A DNA stretch of 64,000 nucleotides from Phycisphaerae bacterium (lineage in GTDB: Bacteria > Planctomycetota > Phycisphaerae > Sedimentisphaerales > Anaerobacaceae). The notes beneath the pieces were generated by a model. It was given only the letters and a program-made list of their open reading frames with translations, was not told the origin of the DNA and did not search any database. Location of the stretch: positions 54,059-118,058 of the forward strand of contig JAUXAB010000003.1 in the NCBI GenBank assembly GCA_030615025.1, written 5' to 3'. The position numbers were made by a program, and so were the translations under genes. Every line of letters begins with the position of its first letter. The stretch's first letter is position 1. Below are positions 27,231-35,192 of the stretch, piece by piece.

Positions 27231-27992
27231 TCACGCTCTCATATACAAACCGCCATTGACAGCGATATACTCGCCGGTAATAAAGCCAGCAGCATCGCTT
27301 GCCAAAAATAGTACCACCTTTGCTATGTCCTCGGCGGTACCGTTTCTGCCGAGCGGGGTTTGCTCGGCAACTTCTTTCCTGCGCTGGGCAGAACTAAACC
27401 GCTCATGGAAGCGTGTCTCAATAAATCCGGGCAGGACACTGTTGACCCGGATGCCATACTTAGCGAATTCCTGCGCCATAGAAATCGTTTCAGTGGCGAC
27501 CGCTGCTTTTGCACCTGCATATATTCCCGAGCCGATGCCTCCGCCGTGATGACCCGCAACAGAGCCGATATTGACGATGTTCCCGCTGCTTTTTTTCAAA
27601 TATGGCAGGGCCGACCGCGTCGCCAAAAGGACACTGCGGACGTTGGTGGCGTACACATCGTCGTGATACTCCACAGTTGCGGTTTCAAAGGGCTGTCTGT
27701 CAATTAGTGAGCCGGCATTATTGACGAGAATATCGATACCGCCAGCCACTTCAGCGAAGTGCTCAACCATTTCATTAACTTGCTTTTCATCACGCATATC
27801 TGCGTGAAGTAAGATGCCGTCACTTTTTTTATTAACCTGCTCGAGGGTTCTCTGGGCACCGTCTTTTGTCCTGAAGTAATGCACTCCGACAAAACAGCCC
27901 TGCTCGCTAAACATTACTGCTATTGCCGAGCCGATTCCACTGCTGGAGCCGGTAACTAAAACCTTCCTGCCTTTCAAGTCTTCATAAATCAT
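27231..27992 (-). CDS. Short-chain dehydrogenase/reductase (FabG-like)
   Basis: An NAD(P)-dependent oxidoreductase of 253 residues. The glycine-rich loop is VTGSSSGIGSAIA (residues 13-25), NNAGS near 93, the catalytic Ser in IGSVAGH, and the YAGAKAA catalytic Tyr/Lys pair near 158-162. The tail GFITGEYIAVNGGLYMRA is typical. FabG-like enzymes often act as 3-oxoacyl-ACP reductases, but other substrates such as sugars are equally possible. It lies 61 bases after trxA on the same strand and may be read from that unit. Confidence 0.92.
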   Translation of the reverse strand: MIYEDLKGRKVLVTGSSSGIGSAIAVMFSEQGCFVGVHYFRTKDGAQRTLEQVNKKSDGILLHADMRDEKQVNEMVEHFAEVAGGIDILVNNAGSLIDRQPFETATVEYHDDVYATNVRSVLLATRSALPYLKKSSGNIVNIGSVAGHHGGGIGSGIYAGAKAAVATETISMAQEFAKYGIRVNSVLPGFIETRFHERFSSAQRRKEVAEQTPLGRNGTAEDIAKVVLFLASDAAGFITGEYIAVNGGLYMRA

Positions 27993-28053
27993 TTCGGTAA
28001 TTCAATGGCCATGATTCTGGCGAGGGTTACATAAAAACGTAAACTGGGTGCTA

Positions 28054-28380
28054 TCAGAGCAGCTCCTCGATTGCGGCGGAGAGGTCTTTTTTACTGGCTA
28101 AGCCAACCCATTTCTTCTGCACCTGGCCGCCTTTGAATAAAATAATAGTCGGTATTGCACTTATGCCGAACTCCATAGCACTGTCGCGAGCTTCATCGGT
28201 ATTCAGCTTGCAGATTTTGGCCTTGTCTGTATATTCGTCCGCGATTTCCTGGATAATGGGAGCCATCATCTTGCAGGGTCCGCACCAGGGTGCCCAGAAA
28301 TCAACCAGCACCGGCACATCAGAGCCGTGAACAGTCTCATCAAAAGCAGCGTCATTTAGCTCAATTACGCTACCAGCCAT
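28054..28380 (-). CDS. trxA: Thioredoxin, copy 1
   Basis: A 108-residue thioredoxin. The active site is WCGPC with Cys33 and Cys36, in the usual FWAPWCGPCKMMAP setting, and the cis-Pro is in AIPTIILF near residue 76. It reduces protein disulfides and receives electrons from TrxB. The trxB gene lies 125 bases upstream in the same direction, so both may form one unit. AAAGGA lies 7 bases before the ATG. Comparing by eye with the second copy at 59465, 89 of 108 residues are the same. Confidence 0.97.
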   Translation of the reverse strand: MAGSVIELNDAAFDETVHGSDVPVLVDFWAPWCGPCKMMAPIIQEIADEYTDKAKICKLNTDEARDSAMEFGISAIPTIILFKGGQVQKKWVGLASKKDLSAAIEELL

Positions 28381-28505
28381 TACGTTATCCTTTCAACCAA
28401 GATTTTCCGGTAAAACCCGGAGTTATCTAAATCATTATAATAATACCCGAATCGGCCACCTAATTCCAACCAATTTTGCAAACATTTTGTCCGTCTTTTG
28501 TTAGT

Positions 28506-29498
28506 CTACCATCCGCCTGGCTGAAGCAAATCGCTGACCGGTTCGTTCCACCACTTTACATCTCTGAAATACTGCTTGAGCATCATCGCAGCAACTACGC
28601 CATCACCAACGGCTGTGGCCAGCTGCATGGCCGCCCCGACCCTGCAGTCGCCGGCCACGAAGACGCCCGGCACTTTTGTCCGAAGATACGCGCAGTCGCA
28701 CTTGATGAATCCCCTGTCGGTCAGTTCCACAAAACCTTTCAGGAAGCCGGTGTTTGGTACCATACCAATAAATATGAATACTCCATCACAGGGATAGTCT
28801 TCTTCCTGACTGCTTTTGACGTTTTTTAATTTGACCGATTGGACTTTACCTTCGCCCTCTATGGCCGTTGCCACGGTACTATATTTGATAATCAAATTTG
28901 AATTCGGCTCGTTGGCTTTTTCCAGAAGCTCCTCGACCAAAACTTTGGCTGCTCTAAATTCATCCCTGCGATGTATCATTGTCACCTTATCGGCAAATTT
29001 GGTAACATGCAGAGTTTCTTCTACCGCGGTATTACCTCCGCCGACGGCTACGACATGTTTTCCCTTAAAGAACGGTGCATCGCAGGTCCCGCAGTAGCTA
29101 ACGCCTGTGCCGCGGAATTTCTCTTCGCCGGGGATACCAAGATTGCGGTAGATGCTGCCCGGTGCCAGAATGACGACTCTTGTGGCGAATTTGTCCTTGT
29201 CACAATAAACAGCAAGATGGTTGTCTTTTAGCTTCTCCAGATTGGTGACTTCACAGCCGGTCTTTATCTCGGCGCCAAAATTCACCGCCTGTTTTTGCAT
29301 CTGTTCAATCAGACCTGGGCCGTCGATTCGTTCAATGCCGGGGTAGTTTTCTATCCTGTCGGTGTTGTTGATTTGTCCACCGGGCATAAATTTCTCAAGC
29401 ACCAAAGTTTTCAATCTGTCGCGGGAGGCATAAAGAGCCGCTGCCAGACCAGCCGGGCCGGCACCTACAATAATAACATCAAATGTAATATCATTCAT
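28506..29498 (-). CDS. trxB: Thioredoxin-disulfide reductase
   Basis: A flavoprotein of 330 residues that passes electrons from NADPH to thioredoxin. The FAD site is [18 protein letters not shown] (near residue 9-26), the redox pair is CGTC (usually CATC) near 140, the NAD(P) fold has [10 protein letters not shown], and HRRDEFRA is the motif expected for NADPH. The C-terminal FAD-binding part has FVAGDCRVG. The gene is upstream of trxA. The start has two ATGs (29498 and 29494 in another frame); the first is in frame. Confidence 0.96.
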   Translation of the reverse strand: MNDITFDVIIVGAGPAGLAAALYASRDRLKTLVLEKFMPGGQINNTDRIENYPGIERIDGPGLIEQMQKQAVNFGAEIKTGCEVTNLEKLKDNHLAVYCDKDKFATRVVILAPGSIYRNLGIPGEEKFRGTGVSYCGTCDAPFFKGKHVVAVGGGNTAVEETLHVTKFADKVTMIHRRDEFRAAKVLVEELLEKANEPNSNLIIKYSTVATAIEGEGKVQSVKLKNVKSSQEEDYPCDGVFIFIGMVPNTGFLKGFVELTDRGFIKCDCAYLRTKVPGVFVAGDCRVGAAMQLATAVGDGVVAAMMLKQYFRDVKWWNEPVSDLLQPGGW

Positions 29499-29738
29499 TC
29501 GTTCGATACCCCACGTAATAATGCTGAAAAGATTTCCGTCGCTGGATGAACGCTATATATTAAAGCGAAAATTGGCATACTTTGTCAATTACGTTTTTTG
29601 CTTCGTTTGTCTTGGATTTAAAGATTGAACAGGCCAATACAACAGGCCATCTAACGTTTTGGACTTTCTGTACTGCCAAAAGGCCATTTAGCAAACCGCC
29701 ACAAATAAGTTGCTATATGCTATGGAGCGCAACTATTG

Positions 29739-30338
29739 TTACTCATCCAACACGTCCCAATTTATTCTCCATCCTTTTGTTTTACGCTTATACAGGTCAT
29801 AGGAACACGCAAGCGAGCATAAAGCAAGAATTGATACAAGAGTAAAAGCACCCCAATGATAATAAAGACCTATTACAAATGTCACTGAATGGGAAGAAAT
29901 TGTGAGAAAAGCATAATACAGAGCCAATGGCTTGCTCGTACCTAAGGGCAACCCCCCTGCTTCTGGAGTAGATCGTTTTGATTCTCTATAACGTGTCCAA
30001 CGAGTTTGCCATTCAAGCCCTGCCACTTTTGGTTCAATGAACTTCCTAATGTATGCGCCGATTACATCTATTTGCTGAGTATGATGTATCGTTAGAACTA
30101 ACGCGGCAATAATTAGCACAATAGCGAAAGTCATCAGGGCAAATGCATAATGATTTAAACCGTCACTGAGAGATATCTCCTCTTGCAAGGCAAGACCTAT
30201 TATAGTACCTATAGCGGTAACCGTAAAGCCCAGTATGAGAAGTCGCGCATTTTGCCTGCTCATTATTTCTTGTCTCAACGACCTGTATTCCTCAAGTTCA
30301 ACTTCGTAGTCGTCTCTGATGTGTTCCTTTTTCTCCAT
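29739..30338 (-). CDS. Unrecognised four-helix-type membrane protein
   Basis: I do not recognise this 199-residue protein. It starts with a charged helix (MEKKEHIRDDYEVELEEY) that could form a coiled coil, then two hydrophobic segments (about 36-52 and 64-86), a soluble stretch with several Trp and Arg, and two more segments (about 133-172). GGAG lies 6 bases before ATG 30338; an earlier GTG or ATG at 30365 has no site. It lies 27 bases behind another orphan gene on the same strand, and both sit between trxB and the rmuC fragment/IS remnant, so both may be horizontally acquired. Confidence 0.6.
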   Translation of the reverse strand: MEKKEHIRDDYEVELEEYRSLRQEIMSRQNARLLILGFTVTAIGTIIGLALQEEISLSDGLNHYAFALMTFAIVLIIAALVLTIHHTQQIDVIGAYIRKFIEPKVAGLEWQTRWTRYRESKRSTPEAGGLPLGTSKPLALYYAFLTISSHSVTFVIGLYYHWGAFTLVSILALCSLACSYDLYKRKTKGWRINWDVLDE

Positions 30339-30365
30339 GAGATACTCCAACCGACATGGGACCAC

Positions 30366-30680
30366 TCATTCCAGCTTCTTCACGGCTAGCGTATAAATAA
30401 CATCTTCCAACTTCTCCAATTCTATGTCAACTAACTCTGGAATGAGAAATGGGGCCACTGATAATCGCATGTGATTGCGAAGTAAATCCATTTGTGCAAC
30501 ATCGTGGAGGCGGGCCTGTCTCGGTTCTATTGTGCACCATACTGTAGCGTCTGCAAGATTACATGGATCGTAAACATCAACAACTGTATCCATTCCATTC
30601 ATCATATCCCCGTTTAAACGTAATGAAATTCCGCCTAACCGAATACTTCGTTTATGCTCCCAGCTGGCATGTTTTGTCAA
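30366..30680 (-). CDS. Unrecognised small protein
   Basis: A frame of 104 residues with no family I know. It contains VVDVYDPCNLAD near 34 and a C-terminal helix IPELVDIELEKLEDVIYTLA. The first codon is TTG at 30680, with GAGG 11 bases upstream. It begins directly after the end of the rmuC fragment. ATG codons at about 30605 and 30602 are alternatives. It is cotranscribed with the membrane protein gene downstream. Codon use is unlike the GC-richer neighbours. Confidence that it is translated is moderate. Confidence 0.4.
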   Translation of the reverse strand: MTKHASWEHKRSIRLGGISLRLNGDMMNGMDTVVDVYDPCNLADATVWCTIEPRQARLHDVAQMDLLRNHMRLSVAPFLIPELVDIELEKLEDVIYTLAVKKLE

Positions 30681-30959
30681 TCACTTTTCTTCCTCTGTCT
30701 CGCCCTGGATTTGGTCGAGTTGCAGGCCGAAGCGGTCGAGCTTTTTATGGTCTTCATCGTATTGACTATAAGCATTTCGGATATGCTTGTCAAGAATGTC
30801 CCAATTGGAAAGAAAATCTGCGAAAGAAGCGTTTAGTCTTTTCAAGTTCTGGCGGATTTCAGCGGCCTGCTTTTCTATCTGCAGGCCATGCAGGCCCATC
30901 GCTACCGTCATAAGGTACGCGTACAAAATATTCGGCGAGATACCCGAAGTACACGCCTA
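30681..30959 (-). pseudogene. Truncated second copy of rmuC (C-terminal end)
   Basis: The last 80 codons match the C-terminal end of the rmuC at 14308-15336: GLHGLQIEKQAAEI and NLKRLNASFADFLSNWDIL are kept, and 66 of 80 residues are the same by direct comparison. The match starts near SPN-LYAYLMTV and stops against the transposase remnant, so the 5' three quarters are lost. No ATG begins the frame. It is on the opposite strand from the full copy. Confidence 0.8.
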
Positions 30960-30960
30960 A

Positions 30961-31237
30961 ACTGGACGAGCCTGGCTCAAATCGCAGGCTGGGTCATATA
31001 ACCAAACAAGGCCCATCGGTGGTGTGATGGCTCATCGTGGAAGCCGCCTCGCGGGTTATCAAAAAAAGCCCATCATTGAAAGCTTTCTACGAGCGTGTTG
31101 TCGGCGGACAACAACAGCGAAAAAAGATAGCCATCATTGCGGTCGCTCGTAAGCTGCTGACTATTATCCGGGCAATGCTGACAACCGGCGAGTTGTTCAA
31201 CGAACAATTGATCAGCAGATATTGTTACCTACAATAA
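30961..31237 (+). mobile_element. IS110-type transposase remnant with an in-frame stop
   Basis: The frame reads NRRLGHITKQGPSVV, then TGA at about 31026, then WLIVEAASRVIKKSP and KKIAIIAVARKLLTIIRAML. This is the C-terminal part of IS110/IS1111-type transposases (Transposase_20 region with the helix-hairpin-helix). The stop falls where an Arg codon (CGA) is usual, so one base change made it. Only about 90 codons remain; there are no clear element ends. It abuts the truncated rmuC. Confidence 0.65.
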
Positions 31238-31724
31238 ATTGAGAAAGTGAAGCTGTATCGGGATGAATATATTATGGTTAGCGGGATGAAAGACAGGATC
31301 TTGAGGGCTAAATTGCGAACCATTATTGGTATCGTGTTCTATAGAATAGGGCCTGTCCCCGCAGGCAATCTCATGTGCCGTCTTGTAGCGAGCACGAATA
31401 GGAGTGTGGGACACGAACCCCAGGTAAACATTCCACTGCCATTGATAATACAATGTTATTAGCTTTTCCGCTTTTGGGCCCTCATTGCCTGGCGAAGGGG
31501 CCAAAAGTGGAAAACATTTGGGACAAAAAATTATGAGCAAAAGCTCTTGACAGGCTCCGGTTCATAGGATTTTGGCCCCAGCCTCTGGCCAGGGTCGCCT
31601 CTATACAATATCCCCCCCACTTCCCGTTCAATCAAAAGCTCTCAAACCCGATCCTCAAAAATCCGTGCAATCTGCGAGGGACTCCGCCTTGCGGGAACCC
31701 AAATCCGTGGTTAAAATTAAATCT
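31238..31724. other. Intergenic region of about 490 bases with a long inverted repeat
   Basis: No gene is supported; a 103-residue minus-strand frame (31229-31540) has no recognisable content. It includes an inverted repeat TTTTCCGCTTTTGGGCC (31464-31480) with GGCCAAAAGTGGAAAA (31499-31514), one mismatch and one bulge. Its position suits a leftover IS end or a terminator. From 31640 the phrase 'AAAAATCCGTGCAATC..AATCCGTGGTTAAAAT' is found, a common drifting repeat. Confidence 0.45.
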
Positions 31725-32672
31725 ATGAAATCTCGTTTTGAACATTCAAAGTTGATTACACTTTTCCATGCTTCGCGGCCAAAGTTCTTGGTCGCGAGCG
31801 CAGCGCCAATCCTGGTTGGCTCTTGTCTCGGTTACGCGACTGCTGGCTCTTTTAACTGGCCCTTATTTATCCTGGCACTACTGGCAATAATGGCCATACA
31901 TTCAGGCGCAAATATGGCCAACGATTTCTTCGACCACCTTTCCGGGAACGATTTGGCCAACAAGAATCCCACTCCTTTTTCAGGAGGAAGCCGTTACATC
32001 CAGCAAGGTATTCTTTCACCCAAAACAATATTACTCACCGCCCTCGTTGCTCTGGCGGTTGGTTCAGCGCTCGGAGTGGTTATTATCCTGCTGACGCGGA
32101 GTCTCTTTATTCTAATTCTCGGCCTTATCGGTCTGCTCGGCGGCTTTTTCTATACCGCTCCACCTGTTCAGCTCGGCTACCGTTACATCGGTGAGTTCGT
32201 CATTGCCCTATTGTTTGGCCTGTTTCCGGTATATGGCTCATACTTTTTACAGACAGAGATGATTGATACCGTTCCACTACTTCCCGCGTTCATAGTCGGC
32301 ATACTAATTTTCCTGGTGATTTTAGTGAATGAATTTCCAGATTTGAAAGCCGATGCCGCGGTGGATAAAAAAACACTTGTAGTTCATTTCGGCGTACCGG
32401 TTTCCATTTGGATTTACCGAATTGCACTGGTTGTCAGCTTTCTAATTGCAGCAGCAGCTATGATGATTTACCGTTCAATGTTCTTTGCAGGATTGTTTTA
32501 TCTGATTACACTGCCAATTGCGGTTCTCGCGATAAAGTCTGCAAATAAAAAAGATTTGGCCAAACCCGGCCAATACCGTGCCAGTCAAATGACGGTTCTC
32601 TTGCATGCAGTTGGCGCCTTAGCCCTTACCATCGGCTTTATCGTCTCTGCCCTCCGCATCCCGCCAATCTAA
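31725..32672 (+). CDS. UbiA-family prenyltransferase, MenA-like
   Basis: A polytopic membrane enzyme of about 315 residues and nine hydrophobic segments. The first Asp-rich motif is NMANDFFDHLSGND (near 63-76), followed by the FSGGSRYIQQG segment; the second is NEFPDLKADAAVDKKTL (near 203-219). This layout matches 1,4-dihydroxy-2-naphthoate prenyltransferases and relatives, which make menaquinone precursors. No other men gene is in the window, so a different aromatic acceptor is possible. ATG 31725 gives the normal N terminus; the frame upstream is repeat-derived. The ChbG-like gene follows after 84 bases. Confidence 0.8.
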   Translation: MKSRFEHSKLITLFHASRPKFLVASAAPILVGSCLGYATAGSFNWPLFILALLAIMAIHSGANMANDFFDHLSGNDLANKNPTPFSGGSRYIQQGILSPKTILLTALVALAVGSALGVVIILLTRSLFILILGLIGLLGGFFYTAPPVQLGYRYIGEFVIALLFGLFPVYGSYFLQTEMIDTVPLLPAFIVGILIFLVILVNEFPDLKADAAVDKKTLVVHFGVPVSIWIYRIALVVSFLIAAAAMMIYRSMFFAGLFYLITLPIAVLAIKSANKKDLAKPGQYRASQMTVLLHAVGALALTIGFIVSALRIPPI

Positions 32673-32756
32673 AAATAGCGAACAGCGGATACGCTAAAAC
32701 GCTATATGTTAATTTCTGATTGACCCGATTGCTTTTGCCGCTTAAACTTACTGTAG

Positions 32757-33605
32757 ATGGACAGGCGAATCATAATAAACGCAGATGATTTTGGCCTCTG
32801 CGACGGAGTAAATAAGGCGGTAGCCCAGGCTCATAGCCACGGCGTACTGACCAGCGCGACGATTATGGCTAACATGAAAGCCGCCGAAAAGGCTGTCGAA
32901 ATAGCCAGGCAATTGACCACTCTTGGCGTCGGAGTCCACCTTAATCTCACCGAAGGACGACCCATATCCAAAGACACCTGTATTGAAAGTTTACTCGATG
33001 ACAATGGCCAATTTGCTTACTCGCCGGCCATACTCTCGCTTTTATCCTTGGGAAGACATGAAATTAGAAAAGCCATACGAGCCGAATTAGCTGCCCAAAT
33101 CCAATGGGTCATCGATAACGGCTTAAAACCGACCCATTTGGACTCGCATAAGCATATCCACGTATTCCCTGCGATATTTTCGATCGTCTGCCAGTTGGCC
33201 AGAAGATTTAAGATCCCTGCTATACGATTTACCTTAGAGTCAAAAGAGATTTCACGAATACCCTGGCCGCTGACCAGCGCAGATGGTAGAAGAAGAGCCC
33301 GAAGAGTCAGGATTATGGCGAAGATAAACCGGATGCAAAACCCGGATTTTTTAAAAAATGACGCACTTTTTGGTATTGCACATACAGGCAAGATAGACGT
33401 GAATTTCTTTAAGGCAGTCGCTTTATATAATTCGGCGCGGACCTGCGAAGTGATGACTCATCCGGGATTTGCTGACGGCCTGGACGCAGGCAAAACCAGG
33501 TTGCTACACCAGCGAAAGGTTGAACTGGAAGCGCTTTGCAGTGAAAAAACGAAGCAGTATTTCAAAGATGCGGGAGTAAAATTGGTGCATTATGGGAAGC
33601 TCTGA
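32757..33605 (+). CDS. ChbG/HpnK-like carbohydrate deacetylase (YdjC family)
   Basis: A 282-residue YdjC-fold enzyme. The metal-binding pattern is visible: INADDFGLCDGVN (Asp-Asp near residues 9-10), HLNLTEGRP, and HLDSHKHIH with the His pair (near 123-131). Family members remove N-acetyl groups from chitin oligosaccharides or from hopanoid-linked sugars. It overlaps the GT2 gene by 14 bases, so they are one operon. That suggests it deacetylates a lipid-linked amino sugar (inference), in the way ArnD does for L-Ara4N. Confidence 0.88.
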   Translation: MDRRIIINADDFGLCDGVNKAVAQAHSHGVLTSATIMANMKAAEKAVEIARQLTTLGVGVHLNLTEGRPISKDTCIESLLDDNGQFAYSPAILSLLSLGRHEIRKAIRAELAAQIQWVIDNGLKPTHLDSHKHIHVFPAIFSIVCQLARRFKIPAIRFTLESKEISRIPWPLTSADGRRRARRVRIMAKINRMQNPDFLKNDALFGIAHTGKIDVNFFKAVALYNSARTCEVMTHPGFADGLDAGKTRLLHQRKVELEALCSEKTKQYFKDAGVKLVHYGKL

Positions 33606-34578
33606 CCAGGACAGTACGAAACCAATCGATTGTTCAGTTGTAGTGCCGCTTTATAACGAAGCTCTGGTTATCGAGGAGCTTTACAGCCGGTTAACCAAAA
33701 CGATGGGCGAAACCGGGCTGCATTATGAGCTTGTCTTTGTTGATGATGGAAGCAGCGATAATACGTTGGAGCTGCTAAAAGATATTGCCGGCAAAGATGG
33801 CAAAGTGGTTGTTGTCGAGCTTCGCCGCAATTTCGGCCAGACTCCCGCTCTTGCCGCCGGCTTCGATGCTGCAAGAGGGCAAATAATAATATCAATGGAT
33901 GGAGACCTGCAGCACAGCCCGGAAGAGATACCAAGTTTTCTTGAAAAAATCGACGCTGGCTACGATGTTGTCAGCGGTTGGCGCAAACACAGGGTGGACA
34001 ATCTTTTGATGAGGAAGTTGCCCAGCAGAGCGGCTAACTGGCTCGCTTCAAAAATAAGCGGCGTCGATATCCACGATTTCGGTACCACCTTCAAAGCATA
34101 CAGACGCGAGGTAATCGAAGAATTAAATCTTTACGGAGAGATGCACAGATTTATTCCGGCACTACTTTCGCGAAGCGGCGTTAGAATCATCGAGATACCT
34201 ATAAAAAACATCGTTCGCCCAAAAGGCTCCAGCAGCTACGGAATCTCCAGAACGTTTAGGGTTGTCTTCGATTTGATAACGCTGAGATTTCTGCTCGGGT
34301 ACATTACAAGGCCGCTGCACTTTTTCGGCAGAGCGGCTTCGTATTGCATCCTCGCGAGCTTACTGCTGGCCGCTTATATACTGTACGACAAATTCGTATA
34401 TAACGTGCCGATTTTTGTTGCACACGGCCCACTGGCAGGCCTGGCGGCTATACTTCTGCTGGTTGGTTTGATTTTTGTCGCTACAGGTCTGATAGGCGAG
34501 ATGATAAGCAGGGTCTATTTTGAATCAACAGGCAAAAAGATATATTCGGTGCGCAAAGTGCATTGCAGCGCCCCGTAA
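33592..34578 (+). CDS. Polyprenyl-phosphate glycosyltransferase (GT2, ArnC/GtrB-like)
   Basis: The catalytic domain is at residues 13-235. It starts with VVPLYNEA and has FVDDGSSDNT, the metal-binding SMDGDLQHSPEE (D-x-D-like) and YDVVSGWRKHR. Two transmembrane segments follow (about 250-270 and 280-305), as in ArnC, GtrB and dolichyl-phosphate mannose synthases. Such enzymes load one sugar from a nucleotide onto a polyprenyl phosphate. It starts inside the end of the deacetylase gene. Which sugar is not visible. Confidence 0.92.
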   Translation: MGSSDQDSTKPIDCSVVVPLYNEALVIEELYSRLTKTMGETGLHYELVFVDDGSSDNTLELLKDIAGKDGKVVVVELRRNFGQTPALAAGFDAARGQIIISMDGDLQHSPEEIPSFLEKIDAGYDVVSGWRKHRVDNLLMRKLPSRAANWLASKISGVDIHDFGTTFKAYRREVIEELNLYGEMHRFIPALLSRSGVRIIEIPIKNIVRPKGSSSYGISRTFRVVFDLITLRFLLGYITRPLHFFGRAASYCILASLLLAAYILYDKFVYNVPIFVAHGPLAGLAAILLLVGLIFVATGLIGEMISRVYFESTGKKIYSVRKVHCSAP

Positions 34579-34627
34579 GACCAACGGCTAACTTACGGGG
34601 CAAGGAAACCTTAACAGCGGATTAAGA

Positions 34628-35188
34628 GTGAGAAAGAAGAAAAAACAATCACCGGTAGGCCTGATAATTATCGTGCTGATAGTGGCAGCAGCGGTAATTC
34701 TGTTAGTCCGGCATTTTCATATCAAGAATTTTCATATTGTAGAACCGGACATACTCTATGTCAGCGGTCAGCCGCGAGGAATGGATTACACCCGCCTGCT
34801 ATACAAATATCATATCGCCACCATCATAAATGTCCGCTTACCTTCCGAACATCGCGAGGAAAACTGGTACAACGAGGAAATAACCTGGGTTAGAAATAAT
34901 GGCGTTAAATACTTTGAATTACCTATCGATAGAAGCATCAACCGGGCAAATTATTTTCCTGACCAGGCAACTCAGAAAGAATTTCTGAAAATTATGGCTG
35001 ATAAAACCAATCTGCCGGTGCTTCTCCATGGCAGTAGCGGCAGGAAAAGAGTCTCGATGCTCACGGCCGTCTGGGCGGTTAAGGCCCAGGGATATACTGT
35101 TGCCGAGGCCATTGAACTGGTTCGCAGTATTAAAGAACGCCCAGTGCTCGAGGCCGAAAAAGACTTCATTGACAGTTTGGTTGAGTAA
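34628..35188 (+). CDS. Membrane-anchored dual-specificity-phosphatase-like protein without the catalytic Cys
   Basis: An N-terminal anchor (residues 10-29, VGLIIIVLIVAAAVILLV) precedes a phosphatase fold: VSGQPRGMDY near 45, INVRLPSEH near 67, and a substrate loop that reads LLHGSSGRKRVSML near 139. In active enzymes this is HCxxGxxR; here the Cys codon is GGC (Gly) in place of TGC. The Arg is kept. The fold is thus likely but the classic reaction is not. It begins with GTG. It lies 49 bases after the GT2 gene and 4 bases before the converging ArnT-like gene. Confidence 0.78.
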   Translation: MRKKKKQSPVGLIIIVLIVAAAVILLVRHFHIKNFHIVEPDILYVSGQPRGMDYTRLLYKYHIATIINVRLPSEHREENWYNEEITWVRNNGVKYFELPIDRSINRANYFPDQATQKEFLKIMADKTNLPVLLHGSSGRKRVSMLTAVWAVKAQGYTVAEAIELVRSIKERPVLEAEKDFIDSLVE

Positions 35189-35192
35189 CCCC

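Noticed and set aside
31229..31540. Minus-strand 103-residue ORF after the IS remnant
   Set aside because: No ribosome site, no family pattern, and it covers an inverted repeat.
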